NCBI RefSeq assembly: GCF_007741495.1
Contig: NZ_CP036262.1
Span: 620,001 to 684,000, forward strand
Source of the DNA: Roseimaritima multifibrata
GTDB taxonomy: Bacteria; Planctomycetota; Planctomycetia; Pirellulales; Pirellulaceae
DNA length: 64,000 nt
Reading direction: 5' to 3'
Shown here piece by piece: positions 55,141 through 64,000 of this stretch. The translations under genes and the position numbers were made by a program. Position 1 is the stretch's first letter. Every line of letters begins with the position of its first letter. The notes beneath the pieces were generated by a model. It worked only from the letters and a program-made list of their open reading frames with translations, did no database searches and was not told the origin of the DNA.

Positions 55141-56003
55141 TTAGCTTTTCCACGTTTTTGCATCCTCGAATCCGCATCAGCAACAACAGCAAGCACGGTA
55201 CCAAGATAGTCCGAGAACGCTTTCATTGAAAGCGTATCGGGGCCGGAAAACCTTCTCTTTAGCGAACTAACGTACAAAATACCGACAGTTTGCTTTTGCT
55301 TTCTATCCACTACGTTAACCGGTGCGACCATCAAAAACTTTACATCCGGCAGCCCATCTGTCTTCGTTGGATGCCATATTTCATCTTCGATCGCGGTCGG
55401 TATATCGGGGATCAGGAAGACGCCCTGAGCGTCCTTCTCCCTAATTGCCTTTGCTAAACCTGCGCTGACGGGAACCGGTTCCGAGTTAGTCTTTCGGGAT
55501 TTTTCAAATCCTGTTGACCTCGCCACGGTCGTGAAATTCTCGCCACTTTGGTCAAGTAATCGCAGCGCGCACCGAGTCGAGTCATCCGCAAACTGGTGCC
55601 GATATATTGCCGCAATTTGGTTTACAAATTCATTTAGAACTCGCTGCAACGCGTCACCGCGAGCTCTTTTGGACGCTTTGACATCCGTCAAATTCGGCAG
55701 TTCATCTCGAAACTCGTGGCAAATCGCATGTAAGCGTTCGCTGCATCGAATGTAACGAAGGAAGAAGATGCGAGTAATCCATAGGCACGCAATTAAGCCT
55801 GCCCCCACCAGTACGATTGTTAGGGCCGCATGCCAATTCATCCATTTCAATGCCGCAGCGGCAAAAATCAACTTACCAGAAAATAAGCTGAACAATCCAC
55901 GGTAGCGAGTGAGCATACCCACTAAACCCGCGATCCAGGTCTTGTCAGGATCAATAGTTCGAACATGCTGGGGGCGCTTACTTGGTTTAGGCTGCGGCCA
56001 CAC
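55137..56003 (-). CDS. Membrane protein with two helices and a GAF-like sensor domain
   Basis: A GTG at 56003 with a strong AGGAGG five bases upstream is preferred over the longer open frame. The 288-residue protein has two membrane helices (GKLIFAAAALKW and HAALTIVLVGAGLIACLWIT, about residues 43-78). A cytoplasmic helix follows (QRVLNEFVNQIAAIYRHQFA), and then a GAF-like fold: CALRLLDQSGENFTTVARST, GLAKAIREKDAQGVFLIPDI and FLMVAPVNVVDRKQKQTVG with ILYVSS. No output domain such as kinase or cyclase is seen. It lies divergent to the type I restriction operon, with a 4-base overlap to the small gene downstream. Sensing of a small ligand is inferred from the GAF resemblance. Confidence 0.75.
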   Translation of the reverse strand: MWPQPKPSKRPQHVRTIDPDKTWIAGLVGMLTRYRGLFSLFSGKLIFAAAALKWMNWHAALTIVLVGAGLIACLWITRIFFLRYIRCSERLHAICHEFRDELPNLTDVKASKRARGDALQRVLNEFVNQIAAIYRHQFADDSTRCALRLLDQSGENFTTVARSTGFEKSRKTNSEPVPVSAGLAKAIREKDAQGVFLIPDIPTAIEDEIWHPTKTDGLPDVKFLMVAPVNVVDRKQKQTVGILYVSSLKRRFSGPDTLSMKAFSDYLGTVLAVVADADSRMQKRGKAK

Positions 56004-56479
56004 GGAAACCTCCTGGCAAATTGAAAAAAAATACACGGGAACAACAAGTCTGAATACACCCCTAGCTCCTGCCTGCCGAAGGAGCAAACCTCCGTTTTCT
56101 CAATTTGCTGCACATATCTGTTTTCGCATAGTTCGCCTTTGACCAATGCCTCCGTTTCAAATTCCAGAGCATGTCAGCGCTCCTTTCGTTGAATTCCACG
56201 TTTCGCCAAGGTGGAGAGGATTTCCACATAGCTCTCTGCGGATAAACCTCCTGAAACATGTCCCTGCAGATTTCGTGACATCGTGTCATCAGAGCCTTTC
56301 CGCTGCCGAACCTGCCACGTACTGCCCGGTAGCTTGGGGGTCCTTTGGGGGGTACCTTATGTGGTCCGGGTGTCTGCCAATTGGCCTTTGGCAGACGTAA
56401 AACAAGACAGATCGTGGGGGCGTCCTACCAGGCACCTCACCTCTGTCCCACCCGGTGTTACCTGGTAGGAACGCACGAA
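56004..56479. other. Divergent intergenic region with a repeat, upstream of hsdR
   Basis: These 476 bp lie between the divergent starts of the GAF protein gene and hsdR, so promoters for both must be here. No clear promoter boxes were picked. The repeat TGACATCGTGTCA is at 56276-56288. Confidence 0.5.
56276..56288 (+). repeat. TGAC-N5-GTCA repeat 5
   Basis: TGACATCGTGTCA, 192 bases upstream of the hsdR start, in the space from which both hsdR and the GAF gene must be transcribed. It could be an operator, but copies inside genes argue for a dispersed repeat. Confidence 0.75.
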
Positions 56480-59400
56480 ATGGCACACCCTGACGCATCC
56501 GCTCCACGTTCGCCCAACTTTCATTTCCTCACAAAAGTCGATCCGCTCTTGGCCGATTTGGGCTTAAGGGCCGAGCGGTATGCGCTAGAAGACCCAGTGA
56601 CGGCCATTATGAAGGTGCGGCAGCTGGGTGAGTTGTTGGCCCAGTCCGTGGCGGCAAAATATGGCATCGACACGACCGTCGATTCGCGTCCCAAGGATCA
56701 ACGTACGCTCCTTGACGAGTTGTTCCGGTCCCGCGCGTTGCCAGCAGACATCAACAACCTCTTTCACGAGATCCGGAAAGAGGGCAACCAAGCCATTCAT
56801 GCAATCAAAGGAGACCAGGGGCGGGCGATCACGGTCCTGCGTTACGCCCGGCAGGCGGCCGTATGGTTTTTTCGAACGCACTTCGACCGTGCGGCTAAGC
56901 TTGGACCGTTTGTGCCGCCACTGCCGAAATCGGACACGTCCGATGAATTGAAACGTGAAATCGCTCGGCTGGAAAAGGAGTACGAAAATGCTTCGGCCGC
57001 TCTGGAGCGTTTGAAAGACCAAGCTGCGGACGAACAGCAATTACGCCAGCTAGCCGAGGATGACCGCAAGCGAGCCTTTCAGGATCTCGATGCCGCGATG
57101 TCACTCGTTGAAGAGGAATTCTCGGCTACGCAGGCACGGATCACGGAACTGGAGAACCGACTGGCCGAGACTTCTCAGACAGCCAAGCCGACTCAGTCTG
57201 AAACCCAACAGATGGTCGAAACCGGCCAGCAAGTGGCCGACGAAGTGCTCTCGGAGGCAGACACTCGAGAGCTGATCGACATTCAACTACGAGAGGCCGG
57301 TTGGATCGTTGATTCCAAAAACCTTCGCTACAGCAAAGGAACACGCCCGCAAAAGAATAAAAACACCGCCATCGCGGAGTGGCCCACGTCCAGCGGCCCG
57401 GCGGACTACGTGCTGTTCATCGGTTTGGCCCCAGTCGCCATCGTCGAAGCGAAACGGAAAAACATCGACGTTGCTGGCGCTATCGCTCAAGCCAGACGAT
57501 ACAGCGGGGACTTCGTCATTCAGGGCACTGACATCGTGTCACCTGGCGGACCTTGGGGAGACTGTAAAGTCCCATTCCTGTTCTCGACGAACGGGCGTGG
57601 CTATCTGAAACAACTCAAAACCAAGAGTGGCGTCTGGTTCCTCGATTCACGACGCTCCACCAATCTCCCGCGTCCATTGGTCAGTTGGTACACCCCGGAG
57701 GGTTTGGGGCAACTGCTCTCTCAGGACATCGACGAAGCCGAGCAACGGCTGCAGGTGGAATCTACCGGGTACCTTCCGCTTCGCTTCTACCAAGAAGAGG
57801 CCGTCAAGGCAGTCGAGAGGGCCATTTCCGACGGCGAACGAGAAATGCTGCTCGCGATGGCAACCGGTACGGGCAAAACGAGGACGTGCATAGGCATCTG
57901 CTATCGACTGATCAAAGCCAAGCGTTTTCGACGAATCCTGTTTCTTGTCGACCGAACCAGCCTGGGCGAACAAACGTCCGACGCGCTCCATGATCTGCGC
58001 ATAGAGAACAATCAGACATTCGCGGACATCTACGACGTGAAGGAACTGGGGGACCTAACCCCCGACCAAGACACCAAATTCCATATCGCCACTATCCAAG
58101 CGATGGTCAAACGGGTCTTGGGATCTGATGACACGGTGTCAGCTTTACCAGTGGACCAATACGACTGCATCGTCGTTGACGAATGCCACCGGGGCTATAG
58201 CCTCGATCAGGAACTAAGCGACAGCGAACTCGGCTTCCGTGACGAAACGGACTACATCTCGAAGTACTCCCGTATCCTTGAGTACTTCGATGCCGTCAAA
58301 ATCGGGCTGACGGCGACCCCGGCTGTCCACACGACCGAAATCTTCGGTGGCACCAGCGGCATGCCGATCTACCAATACAGCTATCGACAAGCGGTTCTCG
58401 ATGGCTATCTGGTGGATCACGAACCACCGCTGCAGATCAAAACCAGGTTGGCGCAGGATGGCATTCAGTTCCAAGTCAACGAAGAGGTCGCCGTCTATGA
58501 CAACCAAAAACAGCAGCTTGAACTATTCAATACCCCCGATGAAATCGTCCTAGAAATCGACAGTTTCAATCGCAAAGTCGTCAACGAGAACTTCAACCGG
58601 GTGATCTGTAGGGAACTTGCCAAGCACATCGACCCCAGCTTGCCTGGAAAAACGCTTGTCTTCTGCGTTAGCGACATGCATGCAGATATGGTCGTTTCGG
58701 AACTGAATGCTGCTTTCAAGGAGCAGTATGGCGAAATTGAAAACCAAGCTGTTTTAAAGATCACCGGCAAGGCCCATAAACCGCTCCAGTTGATCCGCCG
58801 GTTCAAAAACGAACGGTATCCAAGTGTCGTCGTGACAGTCGATTTGCTGACCACCGGGATCGACGTTCCCGAGATTTGCAATCTTGTCTTCCTACGACGC
58901 GTCCGGAGTCGTATTCTCTACGACCAAATGCTCGGACGAGGCACAAGGCTTTGCTCTAGCCTTCACGGGCTCAACGATGATAAATCCTGCTTTCATATCT
59001 TCGACTGCGTCGAACTCTATTCGTCGCTGAAGTCTTACACCGATATGCAGGCAGTCGTCACGAATCCCAACATATCGTTCAGCCAACTGCTGGACGAACT
59101 GGCCAGCGTCACCACTGACGAGCATCGTCAAACCATTAAAGAACAATTGATCGCCAAACTTCAACGAAAAAAACGGTCCCTGAAAGGCAGCAGGGCGCAG
59201 GTTTTAGAAGAAAAATCGGGCAAGAACCCCGAATCGTTGATCGAGCAGATTCAAAAGGCAACGCCCGATGAAATCGTGGAATGGTTTGCCGACAAAACCA
59301 ACGTGGTCGAATTCCTCGACCAGAAGGCAGGCGGGGGCGGTACCCGTTTCTTCGTTTCCGAGCACGAAGATGAAGTCGTGTCAGTCGAATCAGGCTTCGG

Positions 59401-59920
59401 CAAAGGCAACCAGCGGCCCAAAGACTACCTGGAAGAGTTTCGCGAATTCGTCACGGGGCACCAAAATGACATCGCGGCAATCAAGCTGTGTGCGACCCGC
59501 CCCAGGGACCTGACACGGCAAACCCTCAAAGAACTGCAGATCGAACTCGACAAGCAGGGTTTCAGCGAAACGCGTTTACGGGTTGCCTGGCGAGAAACCA
59601 AAAATGTCGAAATTGCCGCGACGATCATCGGCTACATCCGAAACGCGATTCTTCAGGCCCCGCTGGAGCCCTTCGAAGATCGTGTCAACAAAGCCATGAC
59701 CGCGTTGCTGACATCGCGTCAGTGGACTCAGCCGCAACGAAAATGGCTCGATCGGATCGGCAAGCAGTTCAAAGAGAACACGCTTGTAGACCGAGACGCA
59801 TTCAATCAAGGGCAATTCAGAGAACACGGGGGCTTTGATCGCCTGAACAAGGTTTTCGACGGTAAACTCGTCGAATTACTCGGCCAGATCACCGATGAGA
59901 TCTGGGGGCTTGCTGCCTAG
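56480..59920 (+). CDS. hsdR: Type I restriction endonuclease subunit R
   Basis: The ATG at 56480 follows a AGGA ribosome site and gives 1146 residues. A DUF4145-like N-terminal region (about 20-140) leads into a coiled coil (about 155-230). The nuclease domain has D309 and E323-A-K325 (ADYVLFIGLAPVAIVEAKRK). Helicase motifs are Walker A ATGTGKT at 461-467, DECH at 567-570, GLTATP and LGRGTRL. It cuts DNA after ATP-driven translocation in complex with HsdM and HsdS. It contains three TGAC-N5-GTCA repeats (57529, 58129, 59709) without loss of frame. It is the first gene of the operon. Confidence 0.96.
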   Translation: MAHPDASAPRSPNFHFLTKVDPLLADLGLRAERYALEDPVTAIMKVRQLGELLAQSVAAKYGIDTTVDSRPKDQRTLLDELFRSRALPADINNLFHEIRKEGNQAIHAIKGDQGRAITVLRYARQAAVWFFRTHFDRAAKLGPFVPPLPKSDTSDELKREIARLEKEYENASAALERLKDQAADEQQLRQLAEDDRKRAFQDLDAAMSLVEEEFSATQARITELENRLAETSQTAKPTQSETQQMVETGQQVADEVLSEADTRELIDIQLREAGWIVDSKNLRYSKGTRPQKNKNTAIAEWPTSSGPADYVLFIGLAPVAIVEAKRKNIDVAGAIAQARRYSGDFVIQGTDIVSPGGPWGDCKVPFLFSTNGRGYLKQLKTKSGVWFLDSRRSTNLPRPLVSWYTPEGLGQLLSQDIDEAEQRLQVESTGYLPLRFYQEEAVKAVERAISDGEREMLLAMATGTGKTRTCIGICYRLIKAKRFRRILFLVDRTSLGEQTSDALHDLRIENNQTFADIYDVKELGDLTPDQDTKFHIATIQAMVKRVLGSDDTVSALPVDQYDCIVVDECHRGYSLDQELSDSELGFRDETDYISKYSRILEYFDAVKIGLTATPAVHTTEIFGGTSGMPIYQYSYRQAVLDGYLVDHEPPLQIKTRLAQDGIQFQVNEEVAVYDNQKQQLELFNTPDEIVLEIDSFNRKVVNENFNRVICRELAKHIDPSLPGKTLVFCVSDMHADMVVSELNAAFKEQYGEIENQAVLKITGKAHKPLQLIRRFKNERYPSVVVTVDLLTTGIDVPEICNLVFLRRVRSRILYDQMLGRGTRLCSSLHGLNDDKSCFHIFDCVELYSSLKSYTDMQAVVTNPNISFSQLLDELASVTTDEHRQTIKEQLIAKLQRKKRSLKGSRAQVLEEKSGKNPESLIEQIQKATPDEIVEWFADKTNVVEFLDQKAGGGGTRFFVSEHEDEVVSVESGFGKGNQRPKDYLEEFREFVTGHQNDIAAIKLCATRPRDLTRQTLKELQIELDKQGFSETRLRVAWRETKNVEIAATIIGYIRNAILQAPLEPFEDRVNKAMTALLTSRQWTQPQRKWLDRIGKQFKENTLVDRDAFNQGQFREHGGFDRLNKVFDGKLVELLGQITDEIWGLAA
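57529..57541 (+). repeat. TGAC-N5-GTCA repeat 6
   Basis: TGACATCGTGTCA inside hsdR, coding for part of GTDIVSP. Confidence 0.75.
58129..58141 (+). repeat. TGAC-N5-GTCA repeat 7
   Basis: TGACACGGTGTCA inside hsdR, coding for part of SDDTVSA just before the DECH motif. Confidence 0.75.
59709..59721 (+). repeat. TGAC-N5-GTCA repeat 8
   Basis: TGACATCGCGTCA inside the 3' part of hsdR, coding for part of LLTSRQW. The coding residues LTSRQ match those encoded by copy 1. Confidence 0.75.
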
Positions 59921-59956
59921 CCAGCTTCCACGGTCCCCTGCCACTACCCTTCCACA

Positions 59957-59969
59957 TGACATCGTGTCA
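59957..59969 (+). repeat. TGAC-N5-GTCA repeat 9
   Basis: TGACATCGTGTCA in the 64-base gap between hsdR and hsdM, 16 bases before the hsdM start. Confidence 0.75.
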
Positions 59970-59984
59970 CCCCAACAAGCGTAA

Positions 59985-61460
59985 ATGAATACCCAAGAAA
60001 TTGTCGCCAAGCTCTGGAGCATGTGCCACGTCCTCCGCGACGATGGCATCACCTATCAGGCCTACGTCACCGAACTGACGTACCTGCTGTTTTTGAAAAT
60101 GATGAAGGAGACTGGCCAGGAAAGCCAACTTCCCAGTGGTTATCGCTGGGACGACCTCCACAGTCGCGAAGGGGTCGAGCAACTGAACTTCTACCGTGAA
60201 CTGTTGGTTCATCTTGGCACTCAGCCCACCGGACGTGTTCAGGCCATCTTCAACAATGCCAACTCGTCACTGAAGAAGCCCAAGAACCTTCTTAAACTTG
60301 TCACCGACATCGATGCATTGGATTGGTACAGCGCCCGAACCGAGGGACTGGGCGACCTGTACGAAGGATTGCTGGAAAAGAACGCCAGCGAGAAGAAATC
60401 GGGCGCAGGCCAGTACTTCACGCCGCGGCCCCTGATCGAGTGCATGGTCAACTGCATCAAACCTCAGCCGGGCGAGATCATTCAGGATCCGGCGGCCGGC
60501 ACTGGCGGCTTCTTGACTCACGCGGACCGCTACATCAAAGCGAACACCGACGACCTGTTTGACCTGGACGAGCAGCAGCAGCATTTCCAGAAGCACGACG
60601 CGTATCACGCCGTCGAACTGGTCGACGACACTCAGCGTCTGTTCCTAATGAACGTCATGTTGCATGGCATGGATGGGAACTACGTCTCCGGCGACACCAT
60701 GGGCTCGGCCGGTCAGCAACTCCCTGACGCCGACCTGATCCTCTCGAACCCTCCTTTCGGCACCAAGAAAGGTGGTGGGATCACGCGAGACGACTTCACC
60801 TACCCGACCAGCAACAAACAACTCTGCTTCCTCCAGCATATCTATCGCGGTCTAAAGCCGGGAGGTCGTGCGGCAGTCGTCCTGCCGGACAACGTGCTGT
60901 TCGAGGAAGGCGTGGGCACGAGAATCCGCGTTGACCTGATGGACAAATGCAACCTGCACACAATCCTTCGGCTCCCGACCGGCATTTTTTACGCGCAGGG
61001 CGTGAAGACGAACGTGCTGTTCTTCACACGGGGCCAAACCGACACTGGCAACACGAAGAAAACCTGGATCTATGACCTGCGGACTAACGTCCCCGTCTTC
61101 GGCAAGCGGACACCCCTGACACTGGGTCACTTCACCGAGTTCGAGAAGTGCTACGGCAAGAAAGCGGACGGCAGCAGCAAGCGAACCGAGAAGACCGGCG
61201 GAAAGAAAATTTGCCCCGCCATCAATAAAGACGACACGATCGACGAAGGCGAAAACAGTCGTTTTCGACTCTTCACGCGAGACTTCGTGCGAGAACGAGG
61301 CGACAACTTGGACATCAGTTGGCTGAAGGACGACAGCGGCGGCGGTTCGGGCGATGAGCTTGCCGAGCCAGCCGAGATCGCAGCAATGATCCGCGAACGC
61401 CTGAGCGGGGCGCTCGCCGAGATGGACGCCCTGACCGAACTGTTGGAGCCAACCAAATGA
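59985..61460 (+). CDS. hsdM: Type I restriction-modification DNA methyltransferase subunit
   Basis: This 491-residue protein has an N-terminal HsdM helical domain (AKLWSMCHVLRDDGITYQAY, LTYLLFLKMM). The methyltransferase fold has the SAM motif DPAAGTGGFL at 168-177 and the catalytic motif NPPFG at 255-259 (N6-adenine type), preceded by the conserved GAGQYFTPRPLIE. It methylates adenine in the bipartite site chosen by HsdS and forms part of both methylase and nuclease complexes. The frame starts 64 bases after hsdR, and hsdS follows after 103 bases. Confidence 0.96.
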   Translation: MNTQEIVAKLWSMCHVLRDDGITYQAYVTELTYLLFLKMMKETGQESQLPSGYRWDDLHSREGVEQLNFYRELLVHLGTQPTGRVQAIFNNANSSLKKPKNLLKLVTDIDALDWYSARTEGLGDLYEGLLEKNASEKKSGAGQYFTPRPLIECMVNCIKPQPGEIIQDPAAGTGGFLTHADRYIKANTDDLFDLDEQQQHFQKHDAYHAVELVDDTQRLFLMNVMLHGMDGNYVSGDTMGSAGQQLPDADLILSNPPFGTKKGGGITRDDFTYPTSNKQLCFLQHIYRGLKPGGRAAVVLPDNVLFEEGVGTRIRVDLMDKCNLHTILRLPTGIFYAQGVKTNVLFFTRGQTDTGNTKKTWIYDLRTNVPVFGKRTPLTLGHFTEFEKCYGKKADGSSKRTEKTGGKKICPAINKDDTIDEGENSRFRLFTRDFVRERGDNLDISWLKDDSGGGSGDELAEPAEIAAMIRERLSGALAEMDALTELLEPTK

Positions 61461-61563
61461 GCCAACCACATTCCCTTAGCCCTCCCCTTGAACTGCAGGT
61501 CGCTAGCCGCCTGTACACCCCTGTTTGCCAACCCTCAAACCTACCGACAATATGGGGGCGAGA

Positions 61564-63147
61564 ATGAGCCACCTGAATGATGAAGTATTGTCACCAAGCA
61601 ATTCGGTCGAGGTCGCACGAAACGGCGCTAAGGGTGCCAGTGGAGATGCGTTGCCGGATGGCTGGGAGTGGGCGACATTGAAAGAGATCGTTAAGTCGAT
61701 CACGTATGGCCATACCGCGTCGGCCTGCCATGAGCCAGTCGGCCCTCGTTTCTTGCGAATCACAGACATTCAGGGTGGTGGAGTTGACTGGAGCTCTGTG
61801 CCCTACTGCGAATGTGACGAGGTTAAAAAGTACGGGTTAAAGAACGGTGACATTGTGATCGCCCGAACAGGAGCTACGACAGGAAAGAATTTTCTTATTG
61901 GCGACCTCGGCGAACCGAGTGTTTTTGCCTCCTACCTGATTCGTCTTGAGACATTGGAAGATTTCTCAGCGGAGTTTCTCAGCAAATTCATGCAGACGCC
62001 GTACTATTGGCAACAAATAACGACGGTCAGCAAAGGGTCTGCTCAACCTGGCGCGAATGCGACAATCCTCTCTAAGTTAGCGATTCCCGTTGCCCCTCTC
62101 GCCGAACAGTCACGGATCGTATCGGCGATCGAGTCGCTTCAATCGCGTAGTTCGCGAGCTCGGGAATTGCTTTCGGAAGTCGGGCCGCTGATCGGTCAGC
62201 TTCGTCAGAGTGTGCTGCGAGATGCTTTCAGTGGGAAGCTGACTGCCGACTGGCGGCGGCAGAATCCCGCCCCCTCCGGTGAAACGGCCCGCGAACTTCT
62301 CCTCCGCATCCGCACCGAGCGAAAAGAACGCTGGCAATCCGAGCAGCTAGCCAAGTACGAAGCCAAAGGCAAACAGCCCCCCAAAAACTGGCAGGACAAG
62401 TACAAAGAACCCGATCCAGTAGATGAGTCAGATCTGCCTGAACTGCCGGACGGTTGGTGCTGGGCGCGGTTTGAAGAAGTCCTCGAAGAACTACGTAATG
62501 GTCTGTCACCCAAGCCAAAAGAAACTCCGCCGGGGATTCCAATCCTCCGTATCAACAGCGTCCGGGCAAGAACCGTCACGCTCGATGAAGTCCGGTACCT
62601 CGACGGAGCGGAGGAATCACTCCCAGTGTACCGACTTCGGGACGGGGACCTGCTTTTCACCCGTTACAACGGAAGCATCGACTTGCTCGGAGTCTGCGGG
62701 ATGGTGCGCGACCTAAACGAAAAAGAACTGCTCTATCCGGACAAACTTATGCGGGTGCGATTTGGACACGATCTAATCCTGCCTGAGTTCATCGAGCTTT
62801 ATTTCGCGGCTCCCGATGCCCGCAACCGAGTTACCGAAAAGGCAAAGACTACTTCCGGCCAACAAGGCGTTTCCGGCGGCGACATCAAGGGGCAACCGAT
62901 TGCGATCGCACCAGTTGAGGAACAGCGAGAGGTCGTTCGGCGAGTTTGCGAAATGATGGAACGCATAAACGAGTTGGAGAATGGTTTAGCCTCAATTGAA
63001 TCGTCGCTGACGGAACTGGATCAATCCATCCTCTCGAAAGCGTTCCGCGGCGAGTTGGTCCCGCAGGACCCGAGTGACGAACCGGCCTCCGAACTCCTCG
63101 CCCGCATCCGCAAACAACGCCAAGCCACCAAAACCAAACCCAACTGA
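61564..63147 (+). CDS. hsdS: Type I restriction-modification specificity subunit
   Basis: The ATG at 61564 has GGGGG a few bases upstream; an in-frame TTG at 61525 is less likely. The 527-residue protein has two target-recognition domains. The first begins LPDGWEWATLKEIVKSITYG and the second LPDGWCWARFEEVLEELRNG. The conserved helical spacers follow each: LIGQLRQSVLRDAFSGKL and LTELDQSILSKAFRGELVPQ. The domain order sets the two halves of the recognition site, which cannot be read from the sequence. It is complete, and the operon looks intact. Confidence 0.95.
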   Translation: MSHLNDEVLSPSNSVEVARNGAKGASGDALPDGWEWATLKEIVKSITYGHTASACHEPVGPRFLRITDIQGGGVDWSSVPYCECDEVKKYGLKNGDIVIARTGATTGKNFLIGDLGEPSVFASYLIRLETLEDFSAEFLSKFMQTPYYWQQITTVSKGSAQPGANATILSKLAIPVAPLAEQSRIVSAIESLQSRSSRARELLSEVGPLIGQLRQSVLRDAFSGKLTADWRRQNPAPSGETARELLLRIRTERKERWQSEQLAKYEAKGKQPPKNWQDKYKEPDPVDESDLPELPDGWCWARFEEVLEELRNGLSPKPKETPPGIPILRINSVRARTVTLDEVRYLDGAEESLPVYRLRDGDLLFTRYNGSIDLLGVCGMVRDLNEKELLYPDKLMRVRFGHDLILPEFIELYFAAPDARNRVTEKAKTTSGQQGVSGGDIKGQPIAIAPVEEQREVVRRVCEMMERINELENGLASIESSLTELDQSILSKAFRGELVPQDPSDEPASELLARIRKQRQATKTKPN

Positions 63148-63157
63148 CAACGCGTCA
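63145..63157 (+). repeat. TGAC-N5-GTCA repeat 10
   Basis: TGACAACGCGTCA, overlapping the stop codon of hsdS. This is the last copy seen in the window. Confidence 0.7.
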
Positions 63158-63372
63158 CCTGCCGTGCCTCGCATCCCAGGTTTTCAGATCGTCACTTATC
63201 ACCGTGAACCTGAGAAGCCTTCGATCGCTGGGGCCCTGGTAGCCAAACAGAAACCTTTTTCAAGCAATTCCGAAAGGTGAGACGGCTAGCTCCCGTCGCG
63301 GCTGGCGAATGTCATAGTCCCATAGCTGTGGCCTTCGCCTGCCCGCCTTTCAGCAAACTATGGGGTTCCGCG

Positions 63373-64000
63373 ATGACCCAAATTGATCCGACCATCGACT
63401 GGAATGCGGTACGGTCCTCTGCCTATGAATGCTTGGACGCGACCTGGAATCTGGGGTGCTGGGCAGATCGAGCACTAGATGACGACGACCAGAAACACCC
63501 AACACTACTGCACTTGGAGGTGATAACGAGAGCCGCAACCACTTTCAAAAAGTCATCTCTTGTTCTTCTCCCAGGGTTCCCCGGGGCGTCTAGTGATTCC
63601 GGAAAGTACTCACCCATCTTCGATGCAATCCAACTGGCGACGGCGAGTATCGAGTCTAAACCCATTTCCTGGTTCTCCGAAGTAGCGTTTGCCTCCGCGC
63701 ACGAAGCCGCATTTGAATTACTGCGGCGGGCGTTGATCCGGGTTGAAGACACAATACATGCTATAGGGCTTTCTGGCATCGCAGAGATTGAAGATTTCAC
63801 TGGTGCTACCCTTCGAGCAATCCTTAGGGCAATCAGCTCATCTTCCGTTTCTCAACCGGCTCTTTCCTCCATTGAGGTGAATCAGCTGCGTGCCTGGATT
63901 GATCGGGAATGGGCGGCAGTCGTTAGATTCGGTGACACTGACGTGGTGACAGTGAATGGCCATTGCGGTTGTCGCGTAGACAATCCCGAGCCGAATGAGA
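63373..64000 (+). CDS. Hypothetical protein downstream of hsdS, runs off the window
   Basis: From an ATG at 63373 the frame is open for 209 codons to the window end. It reads MTQIDPTIDWNAVRSSAYEC, then LEVITRAATTFKKSSLVLLP, FEELLRRALIRVEDT-like helices, and a later segment ending VNQLRAWIDREWAAVVRFGD. No signal peptide or membrane segment is present and I recognise no family. The helical, acidic text looks real. Its place right after hsdS suggests an island gene, possibly related to restriction or defence, but this is only context. Confidence 0.6.
   Translation, partial: MTQIDPTIDWNAVRSSAYECLDATWNLGCWADRALDDDDQKHPTLLHLEVITRAATTFKKSSLVLLPGFPGASSDSGKYSPIFDAIQLATASIESKPISWFSEVAFASAHEAAFELLRRALIRVEDTIHAIGLSGIAEIEDFTGATLRAILRAISSSSVSQPALSSIEVNQLRAWIDREWAAVVRFGDTDVVTVNGHCGCRVDNPEPNE

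Noticed and set aside
1-64000. CRISPR array, tRNA or rRNA genes
   Set aside because: No evenly spaced direct repeats with spacers and no tRNA cloverleaf or rRNA core was seen while reading. A tRNAscan or CRISPR finder run was not possible.

Overview
The window looks like chromosome of a planctomycete, most likely Pirellulaceae (Rhodopirellula-like). The evidence is the gene families: a PSCyt1-type cytochrome protein, DUF1552/DUF1592 partners, a PVC-type CxxCH protein, sulfatase, formylglycine-generating-enzyme-like protein, PEP-CTERM protein, YHYH protein and many exported proteins with Tat or Sec signals. No rRNA or tRNA gene was recognised. The genus is an inference from family content only.

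Positions 1-11.1 kb hold eight minus-strand genes, nearly all exported: a planctomycete cytochrome (cut by the window edge), a fasciclin protein with a clear terminator, a beta-helix protein fused to an SGNH-like domain, a Gfo/Idh/MocA oxidoreductase, a DUF4886 SGNH protein, an N,N-dimethylformamidase-beta-like protein, a second beta-helix protein and a sialidase. This suggests periplasmic breakdown of a complex, possibly sialylated, glycan. Positions 11.6-31.2 kb are mostly core functions: ScpB, an SDR, a PAP2 phosphatase, NAD synthetase, a DegT aminotransferase, a TlpA-type thioredoxin protein, a type II secretion F protein, a large heme-binding protein, TrkA with two small membrane partners, and a Bcr/CflA transporter. 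The 0.74 kb gap at 26.7-27.4 kb is packed with direct and inverted repeats.

Positions 31.3-48 kb return to accessory catabolism: an N-acetylneuraminate-lyase-like protein, a BNR propeller protein, a YHYH protein, an IS4-family insertion, pieces of a REP-associated transposase, a sulfatase, a DUF1593 protein, and a translationally coupled DUF1592-DUF1552-FGE-like operon. A decayed sialidase fragment lies at 48.2 kb.

Positions 49-53.9 kb are a mobile-looking patch of short genes. A truncated tyrosine recombinase with an in-frame stop and three further reading frames all end in TAACAC(C/T)CGCT followed by a gene-specific inverted repeat. One of these sites has the full architecture of an integron attC site. 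Positions 53.4-63.2 kb carry ten copies of a palindromic 13-mer of the form TGAC-N5-GTCA, around and inside a complete type I restriction-modification operon (hsdR, hsdM, hsdS). Beside the operon, divergently, sits a two-gene unit: a membrane protein with a GAF-like sensor domain and a small coupled protein. These two patches are the most likely places for undescribed biology.
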